Assembly (NCBI GenBank): GCA_964586425.1
Contig: CAZPHI010000001.1
Location: 62,001-126,000, forward strand
Reading direction: 5' to 3'
DNA from: CAZPHI01 sp964586425
GTDB lineage: Bacteria > Bacillota > Clostridia > Lachnospirales > Lachnospiraceae
DNA: 64,000 bases
The notes below the pieces were generated by a model that saw nothing but the letters and a program-made list of their open reading frames with translations, was not told the origin of the DNA and made no database searches. The position numbers were made by a program, and so were the translations under genes. Of this stretch, positions 25,985 to 34,318 are shown piece after piece; position 1 is the stretch's first letter; each line of letters opens with the position of its first letter.

Positions 25985-26898
25985 TAGCAATATTGCATAT
26001 ATTCGAGAGGTATATATTTAATATCATTATATACTTCTGTCTGATATGCTGCATTTAATGGAAAACTGCATTCTTCATTAACTGTTTCGATTGTAAGCGC
26101 AGGAAGATGAAACATTTCCGAAAAATAATTAACAGAATTACCACCTGTATCACCTGGTAAAACTTCGTTTGATGGATTTTCAAGTTTATATCCATTATCT
26201 TTTGCTAATTTTTGAGCTAATTTTCTGCATTTATTATTATACTCCTTATCCATTGCTGCCCTATAATAATAGATACTTTTACCGCGTGAATGAAAATCAA
26301 GTAATCCACACAGTTCATAGCGTTTTCTAATGAGGCTGTGAAAAAGATGAATTACATTCTGCGTTTCTATCTCTAAGCTTTTTATATCTTCAATTAATGT
26401 TGGATAAGAAATCTTCATCTTTGAATTCGAAGAAGATGGGAAATTCCTATTAATATCTATATTATTCGCATTATTCTTGTACAGGCAATTATAATTATTA
26501 TTTTTTTCATTCATTGCCATCTCGTATCCATCCGGATTAACTAATGGGACGAATACTAATGTGTATCTTTTGAGCATATCAATAAACTGTTTTTCTCTCA
26601 GCATAACACATAGATCATGGTTATATTCTTTAATTAGATGAATATAATTTTGAATCATATATAACATAACAATAGGATTAATCGATTCTCTTCCATGTAC
26701 ACCTGCAAGCATTATGAGACATCTTTTACCTGAGCCCATTATTATTGAATATATATTCTTTTTCATAACCGATTCGCCAATCTTCTCAACTTTAACAGCA
26801 TCACGGTCACTCATTTTAATATCAAGAATGTATTTTTCTATTTCTTCTACACTATATTTAATTCCAAGCTTTATTTCTCTATACAAAAGGCACCACAC
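25981..26898 (-). CDS. M14-family zinc carboxypeptidase
   Basis: A 305-residue metallopeptidase without signal peptide. The zinc and catalytic motifs are visible: HGRE (about 70-73, His and Glu ligands), NPDGYEMA, DINRNFPSS (Arg/Asn substrate binding), DFHSRGK (third ligand His), and the catalytic Glu in PALTIETVNEE near the C-terminus. Relatives cleave gamma-D-Glu-diamino acid bonds of peptidoglycan or peptide C-termini; the exact substrate is not clear. The start is uncertain: the GTG at 26898 lies within a strong hairpin after mntP and has no ribosome site. TTG at 26886 or ATG at 26814 are alternatives. Confidence 0.8.
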   Translation of the reverse strand: MWCLLYREIKLGIKYSVEEIEKYILDIKMSDRDAVKVEKIGESVMKKNIYSIIMGSGKRCLIMLAGVHGRESINPIVMLYMIQNYIHLIKEYNHDLCVMLREKQFIDMLKRYTLVFVPLVNPDGYEMAMNEKNNNYNCLYKNNANNIDINRNFPSSSNSKMKISYPTLIEDIKSLEIETQNVIHLFHSLIRKRYELCGLLDFHSRGKSIYYYRAAMDKEYNNKCRKLAQKLAKDNGYKLENPSNEVLPGDTGGNSVNYFSEMFHLPALTIETVNEECSFPLNAAYQTEVYNDIKYIPLEYMQYCY

Positions 26899-26934
26899 AG
26901 AAAGTTTTTATACATTCTATGTAATGCCCTTTGT
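26883..26934 (-). terminator. Long hairpin after mntP, strand-specific
   Basis: As minus-strand RNA the two 20-base arms pair along their whole length if G-U pairs are allowed (five or so G-U). On the plus strand these become mismatches, so the structure is built for minus-strand RNA. It lies just after the mntP stop and the right arm contains CCTTTTG. It may terminate mntP transcription or fold over the start of the peptidase gene. Confidence 0.6.
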
Positions 26935-26963
26935 AATTATATCTATTTAATTAATATAATATT

Positions 26964-27542
26964 CTATAATATTGTATGAACAATAATAACATCAATACCA
27001 CCTAATAACAATAATGCTCCACCGACCTTAACTGCTATATTCTTTGGAGCACAACCCAATCTGTATCCGAGAATAATTCCAACGATTACACTAATTATTG
27101 TCGTAATTGCAATCTCTATTACCATAAGTAATACGCCTGTCTCTAAAAAGCCAAGACTTATTCCCGATGCAAAAGCATCAATACTTGTAAGGCATGCCCA
27201 TATCGTAATCTGTTTATAATTGAACACATCTTCTTTATGCTCGAATATATTCTGCTTTTTTCCTGATTTAATAAGCATATATACTCCAAGTCCAAGGAAA
27301 ATCAATGCAGATATTACATTCCATGCTTCATTCATATATGTCTGCGTAGATGCAATAACAGGAATTTTAGTAACAAGATTGCCAAGTAGTACAGCCCCTG
27401 CCTGCCATATTGCAAAATAGACGCATAGCTTTATCACATCTGTTTTCTTTATCGAAGACAACATAGCACCTTTATATATAACATAAGCAAATACGTCTAA
27501 TGATAGTCCTGCAGCTATAAATAACACTTCAAATACATTCAT
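26964..27542 (-). CDS. mntP: MntP-family manganese efflux pump
   Basis: A 192-residue membrane protein with six helices in two repeated halves, each carrying the family Asp-containing motif: GLSLDVFAYVIYKG (about 13-26) and LTSIDAFASGISLGF (about 118-132). MntP exports Mn2+. The closest type here may be the YtaF/MntP-like branch common in Clostridia. No yybP-ykoY manganese riboswitch is visible upstream. Instead a divergent TetR-type regulator gene and a 32-base palindrome over the mntP -35 region suggest protein control. GGAGG lies eight bases before the ATG. Confidence 0.85.
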   Translation of the reverse strand: MNVFEVLFIAAGLSLDVFAYVIYKGAMLSSIKKTDVIKLCVYFAIWQAGAVLLGNLVTKIPVIASTQTYMNEAWNVISALIFLGLGVYMLIKSGKKQNIFEHKEDVFNYKQITIWACLTSIDAFASGISLGFLETGVLLMVIEIAITTIISVIVGIILGYRLGCAPKNIAVKVGGALLLLGGIDVIIVHTIL

Positions 27543-27643
27543 ATTCTATGTCCTCCATCCTGACATGTAATTACTATTATATTATACAAGCTCGCAATAA
27601 TTTTTGAATAATCATTTTAATTAATGCGTTCATAATTTTATAC

Positions 27644-27672
27644 ATTATAGCACAGTTCTATACTTTATGGTT
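27644..27672 (-). promoter_or_regulatory. Probable mntP promoter
   Basis: A perfect TATAAT (27644-27649, minus strand) lies about 100 bases before the mntP ATG. The -35 position 17 bases upstream reads AACCAT, a poor match, and falls inside the palindrome at 27666-27697. Weak -35 plus an overlapping palindrome fits a regulated promoter. Confidence 0.45.
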
Positions 27673-27697
27673 ACAATTTGGATGATTTGTAGCCATA
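27666..27697. promoter_or_regulatory. Palindrome between mntP and TetR gene, candidate operator
   Basis: TATGGTTACAA and TTGTAGCCATA form an inverted repeat with 11-base arms (one mismatch) around a 10-base centre. It covers the -35 position of the mntP promoter and sits about 44 bases before the TetR gene promoter. TetR-family proteins bind such palindromes, so autoregulation or mntP repression is inferred. Confidence 0.55.
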
Positions 27698-27740
27698 AAC
27701 ATCTGCATGTTCAAATCACTATTATATAATATATGGTTTA

Positions 27741-27769
27741 TTGAAAATGCTTTATATTTGTGATATGAT
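27741..27769 (+). promoter_or_regulatory. Sigma-A promoter for the TetR-family gene
   Basis: TTGAAA (27741-27746) and TATGAT (27764-27769) are exactly 17 bases apart, with a start expected near 27776. An AAGGAG ribosome site follows at about 27791. Confidence 0.75.
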
Positions 27770-27804
27770 AAATAAAGTTAAATCTAATTTAAGGAGCGTA
27801 GTTC

Positions 27805-28365
27805 ATGGATAACAAAAAAGAACCAACTAAAGAACTCCTTGCAAACTGTCTAAAAGAATTAGTATTATCTACTCCTTTTGATAAGATTACAATTAAGATG
27901 ATTACAGATAAGGCTCATGTCATTCGTCCAACATTTTATAAGCATTTTCAAGACAAATACGAAGTTATTGAATGGCTTTTCGACCAGGATATCAAGCAAA
28001 AAGTTAATGTTATGCTTGATAATCATATGGAACCTGAAGCTATAAAGCTATTATTTATCTGTTTGGAAAAAGACCGTGATTATTATAGAAAGCTTTATGC
28101 ATCACCAGGTCCTAATTCCATCGAATCAATCATCTATAATTATATATTTGAATCATTCTATAATTTGCTCAAAAAGCATCTTATACATACTAATGAGAAT
28201 ATTGTACACCTTCCTCCAAAGTTTCTTGCCCAATTCTATACATTTGGCTTATCAGATACAATCAAGGAATGGCTTACAACCAATAATACTGCATCAGCAG
28301 AACAGATTTGTAATGGATACTACTACATAATGGGACATTCAATATTTGAATTACTCAAGCAATAA
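27805..28365 (+). CDS. TetR/AcrR-family transcriptional regulator
   Basis: A 186-residue regulator. The N-terminal helix-turn-helix (about 8-55) shows the family pattern PFDKITIKMITDKAHVIRPTFYKHFQDKYEVIEWLF. The C-terminal ligand domain (about 75-184) resembles the TetR_C_8 type seen in DhaS-like regulators. It reads away from mntP, with a palindrome in the shared 262-base gap, so mntP and its own gene are the natural candidate targets; the ligand is unknown. The stop codon lies four bases from the convergent proA stop, with no terminator visible between them. AAGGAG sits eight bases before the ATG. Confidence 0.88.
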   Translation: MDNKKEPTKELLANCLKELVLSTPFDKITIKMITDKAHVIRPTFYKHFQDKYEVIEWLFDQDIKQKVNVMLDNHMEPEAIKLLFICLEKDRDYYRKLYASPGPNSIESIIYNYIFESFYNLLKKHLIHTNENIVHLPPKFLAQFYTFGLSDTIKEWLTTNNTASAEQICNGYYYIMGHSIFELLKQ

Positions 28366-28369
28366 CAAA

Positions 28370-29611
28370 TTATCTTATCTGACCTTCACCATATATAATA
28401 TACTTTGTTGTTGTTAGCTCTTTAAGCCCCATTGGGCCTCTGGCATGGAGCTTCTGAGTGCTTATACCGATTTCAGCACCAAAACCAAATTCAAATCCGT
28501 CAGTGAATCTTGTTGAAGCATTAACATATACACATGCTGCATCAATTTCATTGAGGAATCTTTGTGAATTACTGTAATCACTTGTAATTATGGATTCAGA
28601 ATGTCCCGTATTATATGTATTAATATGTTCGATTGCTTCATCAATATTATCAACTGTTTTTACAGAGATGATATAATCAAGATATTCTTTTCCCCAGTCT
28701 TCTATTGTAGCCTTAAGTATTCTATCATCGGCATCCATAGCTCTCTTATCTCCGCGTACTTCCACATCTGATTCTTTTAATTTATCAACAATTTTAGGAA
28801 GAACTTCATTAATTACACTGCTGTGTATTACTAATGATTCGCAGGCATTGCATACACCTATTCTCTGAGTTTTTGCATTATTAATTATATTAACTGCCAT
28901 ATCAAAATCAGCCGTAGCATCAACATATATATGACAATTTCCAGTACCAGTCTCAATTACAGGAACTGTACTGTGTTCAACAACATTTTTAATTAATCCT
29001 GCACCACCTCTTGGAATAATTACATTAACATATTTGTTCATGTGCATAAGTTCATCAACGTACTTTCTGTCAGTCTCTGTAATAAGTGAGATAACATCCT
29101 CATCAATCCCATTAGCCTTTAATGCAGCTTTGATAACATCTACAATTGCAATATTGGAATTAATTGAATCGCTTCCGCCTCTTAAGATGCAGGCATTACC
29201 AGACTTAAAGCAAAGTCCAAATGCATCCGCTGTAACATTAGGTCTAGACTCATAGATAATTGCGACTACACCTAAAGGTACTCTTTTCTTACCAATTATC
29301 AGGCCATTAGGTCTAGTATTCATAGATACAACTTCTCCAATTGGATCATCTAGATTAACAAGCTGAAGAAGACCATCAGCCATACCTTTAATTCTGTCGT
29401 AATTAAGTCTTAGTCTGTCTAAGAGCCCCTTGTTCATATTCTTTTCTATTCCAGCTTTGATATCTTTATCATTCTCCGCAATAATCTTGTCACTATTATC
29501 AACAAGTGCACGTGCAACTGCTTCTAGTCCTTTGTTTTTCATGTTCTGAGACATTTTGCCCATATACAATGATTCTTTTCTCGCTGTCTTACCCATTAAT
29601 TCTAAATTCAT
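28370..29611 (-). CDS. proA: Glutamate-5-semialdehyde dehydrogenase (gamma-glutamyl phosphate reductase) ProA
   Basis: ProA reduces gamma-glutamyl phosphate to glutamate semialdehyde with NADPH, the second step of proline synthesis. The 413-residue protein has the aldehyde-dehydrogenase fold, PLGVVAIIYESRPNVTADA (about 103-121), and the catalytic Cys in RIGVCNACESLVIH. The ATG at 29611 is used because GGAGG lies five bases before it; the longer frame begins seven codons earlier, in front of that site. It overlaps the upstream cyclo-ligase gene by 23 bases. ProB is encoded four genes upstream in the same run; proC is not in the window. Confidence 0.96.
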   Translation of the reverse strand: MNLELMGKTARKESLYMGKMSQNMKNKGLEAVARALVDNSDKIIAENDKDIKAGIEKNMNKGLLDRLRLNYDRIKGMADGLLQLVNLDDPIGEVVSMNTRPNGLIIGKKRVPLGVVAIIYESRPNVTADAFGLCFKSGNACILRGGSDSINSNIAIVDVIKAALKANGIDEDVISLITETDRKYVDELMHMNKYVNVIIPRGGAGLIKNVVEHSTVPVIETGTGNCHIYVDATADFDMAVNIINNAKTQRIGVCNACESLVIHSSVINEVLPKIVDKLKESDVEVRGDKRAMDADDRILKATIEDWGKEYLDYIISVKTVDNIDEAIEHINTYNTGHSESIITSDYSNSQRFLNEIDAACVYVNASTRFTDGFEFGFGAEIGISTQKLHARGPMGLKELTTTKYIIYGEGQIR

Positions 29612-30161
29612 AACTGCCTCCATCTGTAACAATATATTCCATACTTACATCATTATCATCATGCCATATCTCATCTAAAACCTGAAATTCATATCCAACT
29701 GCTGTTTTTACAATACTATCACAGCCTGCTAGATACCTGTCATAAAAACCTTTGCCATAACCAATACGATGTCCTAACTTATCAAAAATCAGTCCGGGGA
29801 GAATCATAAATCCATTCTTCTCATTATCAATTTGTGCTTCAACTTCTTTTGTAGGCTCCATTATATTGTAAGCTCCAGGCGCCAGGTCATTCCAAGATGT
29901 AATAACATAAAAGTCCATCTCGTCTCCATTAACCTTCGGAACCATAATCTTTTTCTTATTAGCCCAGCAATATTCTATAATTTCGCTCAAATCAACTTCC
30001 TGATTGTAATTAATATATGCATATATTCTATCACTCTGTAAAAATGCTTTCATTGCCATTACTTTATTGCATATAATATGGCTTTTTTGTGCAATTTCAT
30101 CTTTGGTAAGAAGTCTTTTTTTTGCTTTCATCTTTTGCCTTAGAACAGCTTTAGTTTCCAT
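29589..30161 (-). CDS. 5-formyltetrahydrofolate cyclo-ligase
   Basis: A 190-residue MTHFS-family enzyme that uses ATP to convert 5-formyl-THF to 5,10-methenyl-THF. The family signature LPGLIFDKLGHRIGYGKGFYDRYLAG (about 129-154) is complete, and the N-terminal RQKMKAKKRLL and basic residues fit the nucleotide site. It overlaps the DUF896 gene by 11 bases and proA by 23, so all three are translationally linked. Folate metabolism has no obvious tie to proline synthesis; this looks like operon packing. Confidence 0.93.
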   Translation of the reverse strand: METKAVLRQKMKAKKRLLTKDEIAQKSHIICNKVMAMKAFLQSDRIYAYINYNQEVDLSEIIEYCWANKKKIMVPKVNGDEMDFYVITSWNDLAPGAYNIMEPTKEVEAQIDNEKNGFMILPGLIFDKLGHRIGYGKGFYDRYLAGCDSIVKTAVGYEFQVLDEIWHDDNDVSMEYIVTDGGSYEFRING

Positions 30162-30393
30162 TCTTCTTCAACTCTTCCATCTTTTTATCATGTCTTTCTT
30201 TCACATCAATCATAGAGCCATCCGGATTCTGGATTTTGATAGTATTAAGTGTTCCTCTAAGATTCTCACGAAATGCACTTATATACTTTTCACGTAATTC
30301 TTTCTGCTCCTTAACCTCAGCATCAGTTAAACCTTCTGCCTGAGCTTTTTTATATAATTCATTAATTCTGTTAATCATATCCTGTGATATCAT
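30151..30393 (-). CDS. DUF896 (YnzC-like) protein
   Basis: An 80-residue cytoplasmic helical protein closely following the DUF896/UPF0291 pattern: RINELYKKAQAEGLTDAEVKEQKELREKYISAFRENLR, then LNTIKIQNPDGS. In Bacillus the family member YnzC lies near lexA/sosA, but its function is unknown. Here it overlaps the cyclo-ligase gene and follows an unknown gene by 25 bases. Confidence 0.9.
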   Translation of the reverse strand: MISQDMINRINELYKKAQAEGLTDAEVKEQKELREKYISAFRENLRGTLNTIKIQNPDGSMIDVKERHDKKMEELKKNGN

Positions 30394-30418
30394 ATTTTCA
30401 CCCTTTTCGTCAAATCGT

Positions 30419-31675
30419 TTAGCACGATAAAATTGTCATAGAATCTGGACCTGTACTTATCAATCCAGTAAATTTTCCTTTTTCTCTAAACAGAGAATTA
30501 TCAATATCAGGAAGTTTGTACACGCAGATGTATGTAGCCTCCTTATGTAGAAACGACTTTGGTACAACCTTCTCCACAATTATAAAATCATTCTTAATTG
30601 ACTTTACCTTTGCATCACTACCGAATACATACTCCGTCTTTTGATTATTAAGATTAATTAATTTGGTAATATCATCCTTAACTTCCATGTAATACAAAGT
30701 ATCATTAATGATATATGTTTTAAGTAAATCAACAACTCTGAATACAGAATTGTTTAATCGTACCTTTGATGCCTTCTTTTCATAGTCATATACTACGATT
30801 TCTTCTTTTCTATCCATGAATTCAACACGTGAATATAAAAGCTTGTCATCCTTTAGCTTCATATATGGGAATGTTCTTACCTTGTCGCTTACATCAATCA
30901 CATTCATATACACTTCCTTCTTCTGAAGCATAATATCTGATATAAACTGCTTTACATTAATCAAAGCAATAATTTCCTCTGGTGCGTCAATTTCACTTAT
31001 ATTCTCATATAACGCTTCATTAATTATTGTATGACCAATCTTAACAAAGCAAACATTACCATCAACAGACAAGAGTCGCTCTATACCATATCTGCTGATA
31101 CGTTCATCACTTATTGCAATCTCCTTGTTATCTTCAATACTAAAAAGGAAATTATTATATGTTCGTTTTTCTGATGTACTTTTTATAACATCATCCATTC
31201 CACCCATGGAATCAGTATACAAGCTTCTTATATCTTTATTTTGTGTATCTCTGTATTTTTCAATATATTCATATTGGAAGAATAGATAATTATCGTCTAG
31301 TATATACACAGCAATACGTGTAAATGCTTCTAAATCATCAAACTTTATCTCAAAATTATATACACTGCTGTTATTACCATCCTCAATATGATACCTCATC
31401 AGATTGATTCTAACGTACCCATCACTAATACGCTCGCATGCAGTAAAATAAACAAACCTCTTATTACAAGATACATCGATAATCTTGATTATGTCATATT
31501 TCTTAATAGCTGGCATAATTTCAAATCGGCTTTTCTTATCAATATTCAATAATTCATACTTCTTCCCCATATGCATATCAAGCTTGTACTCAGCATCTGT
31601 GATGTTAATAACAAGTTCATCGTTAAGCGGAACACATCTTCCATTATCGGAATTTCTAATTAATTGAATGTTCAC
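30419..31675 (-). CDS. Unknown 418-residue protein, probably beta-rich
   Basis: I do not recognise this protein. It has no signal peptide or membrane helix. Alternating hydrophobic/polar strands of repeated length (for example VYFTACERISDGYVRINLM, YLFFQYEYIEK, LLYSRVEFMDRKEEIVVYDY, LYYMEVKDDITKLINL) suggest a beta-propeller or similar repeat fold with blades of about 45 residues. It is lodged between proB and the DUF896 gene, in the same direction and with short gaps, so it is probably co-transcribed. GGAGGTTTTTTAAGT before the start at 31675 provides a ribosome site. Confidence 0.75.
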   Translation of the reverse strand: MNIQLIRNSDNGRCVPLNDELVINITDAEYKLDMHMGKKYELLNIDKKSRFEIMPAIKKYDIIKIIDVSCNKRFVYFTACERISDGYVRINLMRYHIEDGNNSSVYNFEIKFDDLEAFTRIAVYILDDNYLFFQYEYIEKYRDTQNKDIRSLYTDSMGGMDDVIKSTSEKRTYNNFLFSIEDNKEIAISDERISRYGIERLLSVDGNVCFVKIGHTIINEALYENISEIDAPEEIIALINVKQFISDIMLQKKEVYMNVIDVSDKVRTFPYMKLKDDKLLYSRVEFMDRKEEIVVYDYEKKASKVRLNNSVFRVVDLLKTYIINDTLYYMEVKDDITKLINLNNQKTEYVFGSDAKVKSIKNDFIIVEKVVPKSFLHKEATYICVYKLPDIDNSLFREKGKFTGLISTGPDSMTILSC

Positions 31676-31712
31676 TTAAAAAACCTCCTGCATAATTAAG
31701 AATTGATTTTCA

Positions 31713-32564
31713 TTAGTTAATCATATCCATGAGATCAAAATCTTCATTCTCATGAGCTAAGAATAATGTTCCAACATTATTACCATTCAAGATATCAGCA
31801 ATATTGTCAACGTTATCACCATTAGTAATAACCATATCCGCACCTGAATCTGTTGCAATTCTGGCAGCAACAATCTTTGCAGCCATTCCTCCTGTTCCAA
31901 CTCCACTACTTGATGAATTCTTGCCCATGCTGGCAAGCTTGGAATCAATAATCGGAACCTCTTCAATAAGCTTCGCATCAGGATTAGTATTAGGATCATC
32001 TGTATACATTCCATCGATATCTGATAAAAGTATAAGCAAATCTGCACCAATAATTGATGCTACAATTGCTGAAAGCCTGTCATTATCTCCGAATGACTGA
32101 ACCTGTTCAATCTCATATGTAGAAACTGTATCATTCTCATTAACAATTGGGATTGCACCTAATTCAAGCAATTCTTTGAAAGTATTCTCAGCATTATATC
32201 TGCTTACTGAATTAAGGATTGTATTCTTTGTCAGTAAAACCTGTGCAGCCACCTGACTATATTCAGCGAATATTTTCTGATATACCATCATTAGCTTAGC
32301 CTGACCAACTGCAGCGCATGCCTGCTTAAGCGGCAGTTCATGAGGTCTGTCTTCAATACCAAGTGAATATCTGCCAACCGCAATAGCTCCAGATGAAACA
32401 AGTACTACATCCTTGCCGCTGTTTTTTATATCAGTTATTATTCTAACCAGCTTTTCAATCTTTGATAGATTAAGACGACCTGTTTCACTATGCATCAATG
32501 ATGATGAGCCTATTTTAATTACAATTCTCTTTTTATCTTTTAAGAAATCTCTGTTTTTGCTCAT
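31713..32564 (-). CDS. proB: Glutamate 5-kinase ProB
   Basis: ProB phosphorylates glutamate to start proline synthesis and is usually feedback-inhibited by proline. The 283-residue protein holds the amino-acid-kinase domain: VVIKIGSSSLM (about 12-22), LVSSGAIAVG (about 51-60), IPIVNENDTVS (about 136-146) and GVGTGGMAAKIVAARIA (about 213-229). It lacks the C-terminal PUA domain found in the E. coli enzyme. Such short forms are usual in several Firmicutes. The ATG at 32564 follows GGAG by seven bases; the longer frame adds 16 unsupported residues. Confidence 0.95.
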   Translation of the reverse strand: MSKNRDFLKDKKRIVIKIGSSSLMHSETGRLNLSKIEKLVRIITDIKNSGKDVVLVSSGAIAVGRYSLGIEDRPHELPLKQACAAVGQAKLMMVYQKIFAEYSQVAAQVLLTKNTILNSVSRYNAENTFKELLELGAIPIVNENDTVSTYEIEQVQSFGDNDRLSAIVASIIGADLLILLSDIDGMYTDDPNTNPDAKLIEEVPIIDSKLASMGKNSSSSGVGTGGMAAKIVAARIATDSGADMVITNGDNVDNIADILNGNNVGTLFLAHENEDFDLMDMIN

Positions 32565-32641
32565 TGTATATCTCCAATAATATTCATATAAGTTATTAAT
32601 TATGTAAAACAATCATATTTTACTATAATTTTTGTATAATG

Positions 32642-34318
32642 TCACTCTTTTTTATAATTTGCCGCTATTTTTTCAGCTATTTTTATCCCATCAACTGCCG
32701 CTGATGTAATTCCACCTGCATAACCAGCTCCCTCACCACAAGGATATAATCCAGCAATATTACTGCATAGATTCTCATCTCTTTCAATCCTTACAGGACT
32801 TGAAGTTCTGCTTTCCACACCCTCTAGAAGCGCATCATCCATGCCAAAGCCCGGGATATATCTGTCAAATGCTGGCAAAGCCTCAACTATAGACTCAGAT
32901 ATAAAGGCTGGCAAAACATCTCTTAAGTTAGCCAGTGTATACTTACCTTTTACACATGGCGTAAGCTTCCCAAGCTCTGTTGTTCTTTTATTATTGATAA
33001 AATCAATTGAACGCTGTAATGGCACATTACCATTGCCTTCATTGTAGGCCTTACTCTCCATATCTCTTTGAAATTCAATACCAGCAAGCACATTATAATC
33101 ATCTCTGTTATAATCCATACTCGATTTATCTTCTAATAATCTTTGCTTAACCTGTTCTTTATAATTAATATAATCATCGGGTGTAATTGTAACAACAAGT
33201 GCTGAATTAGCATTATTGCCATCCCTTTTGCTGTAGCTCATTCCATTAACAGCAAGTCTGCCTTCTTCCGATGAAGCATTAACAACATATCCACCAGGAC
33301 ACATGCAGAAAGAATACACTCCTCTACCATTACTTGTCTGATAAGTAACCTTGTAATCAGCAGTTGGAAGCTTATATTCTGTATTGCCATAGGCGTGTTC
33401 ATTAATAATGGACTGCGGATGCTCAATTCTAAGACCTACGGCAAATGCTTTCGCACTCATCAAGACTTTGTTCTTATATAGCATATAGAAGGTATCTCTG
33501 GCACTGTGACCTACACATAGAATAACATTACTACATTCCATATGTTCACATGAATTGATTTCAAGTCCTGTAATTGCAGTATTCCTCACCTCAATATCTG
33601 TAACCTGTGAATTAAAATTAATCTCTCCACCAAGCTTAATTATTTCATTACGAATATTCTTTACAATAGTTTTTAACACATCGGTTCCAATATGTGGCTT
33701 ATTAATATATAATATGGAGTCATCTGCGCCATAATTAACGAATGTTTTAAGTACTTCCCTTATTCTTCCTGTTGGGTCCTTAATAACTGTATTAAGCTTA
33801 CCATCAGAGAATGTTCCAGCTCCGCCTTCACCAAACTGTACATTTGATGAAGTATTCAATTTACCGTCATTCCAAAAATCATGCACAGTTTTTTCTCTTG
33901 AATCAACATCCTCGCCTCTTTCTAATACAATAGGGCAAAGTCCTGCCCTCGCAAGAAAAAGAGCAGCAAACATTCCTGCCGGACCAAATCCAATAATTAC
34001 AGGTCTTCCTGTTTCATTACGTATTTCAAGCTCGTTTGATTTATAAGGAAAACAATAGTCGTTGCGCTTAGTTAACATAATATTATTATCGTGAACCTTA
34101 TTTACGATTTTTTCTTCATTATAATCGCCTTTTAATGTAACATCTACAGAATACACCATATATATATCCGGTTTATGTCTTGCATCAATAGATTGCTTAA
34201 CAATATTATATGTAAAAGAAGCATTTTCCTTATTAAGCCTTAGCTTTTTACTGATTGTTTTCTTCAAATCAAGTTCATTATGATCTACCTTAAGTTTTAT
34301 CTGATTAATTCTTATCAA
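32642..34318 (-). CDS. FAD-dependent dehydrogenase of the COG2509 type
   Basis: A 558-residue flavoprotein with an N-terminal RNA-binding-like helper region (about 1-85). A Rossmann FAD site GRPVIIGFGPAGMFAALFLARAGL follows (about 104-127), and a C-terminal GLYPCGEGAGYAGGITSAAVDG loop. Its substrate is unknown. I choose a TTG start at 34318: GGAGG lies five bases upstream and the resulting MIRINQIKLKVDH matches the family N-terminus. The in-frame ATG at 34330 overlaps the ribosome site. It overlaps the neighbouring BaiN-like flavoprotein gene by 14 bases, implying coupled translation. Confidence 0.88.
   Translation of the reverse strand: MIRINQIKLKVDHNELDLKKTISKKLRLNKENASFTYNIVKQSIDARHKPDIYMVYSVDVTLKGDYNEEKIVNKVHDNNIMLTKRNDYCFPYKSNELEIRNETGRPVIIGFGPAGMFAALFLARAGLCPIVLERGEDVDSREKTVHDFWNDGKLNTSSNVQFGEGGAGTFSDGKLNTVIKDPTGRIREVLKTFVNYGADDSILYINKPHIGTDVLKTIVKNIRNEIIKLGGEINFNSQVTDIEVRNTAITGLEINSCEHMECSNVILCVGHSARDTFYMLYKNKVLMSAKAFAVGLRIEHPQSIINEHAYGNTEYKLPTADYKVTYQTSNGRGVYSFCMCPGGYVVNASSEEGRLAVNGMSYSKRDGNNANSALVVTITPDDYINYKEQVKQRLLEDKSSMDYNRDDYNVLAGIEFQRDMESKAYNEGNGNVPLQRSIDFINNKRTTELGKLTPCVKGKYTLANLRDVLPAFISESIVEALPAFDRYIPGFGMDDALLEGVESRTSSPVRIERDENLCSNIAGLYPCGEGAGYAGGITSAAVDGIKIAEKIAANYKKE

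Noticed and set aside
27543..27660. yybP-ykoY manganese riboswitch before mntP
   Set aside because: The leader lacks the conserved paired loops and a terminator stem; only a promoter and palindrome are seen.
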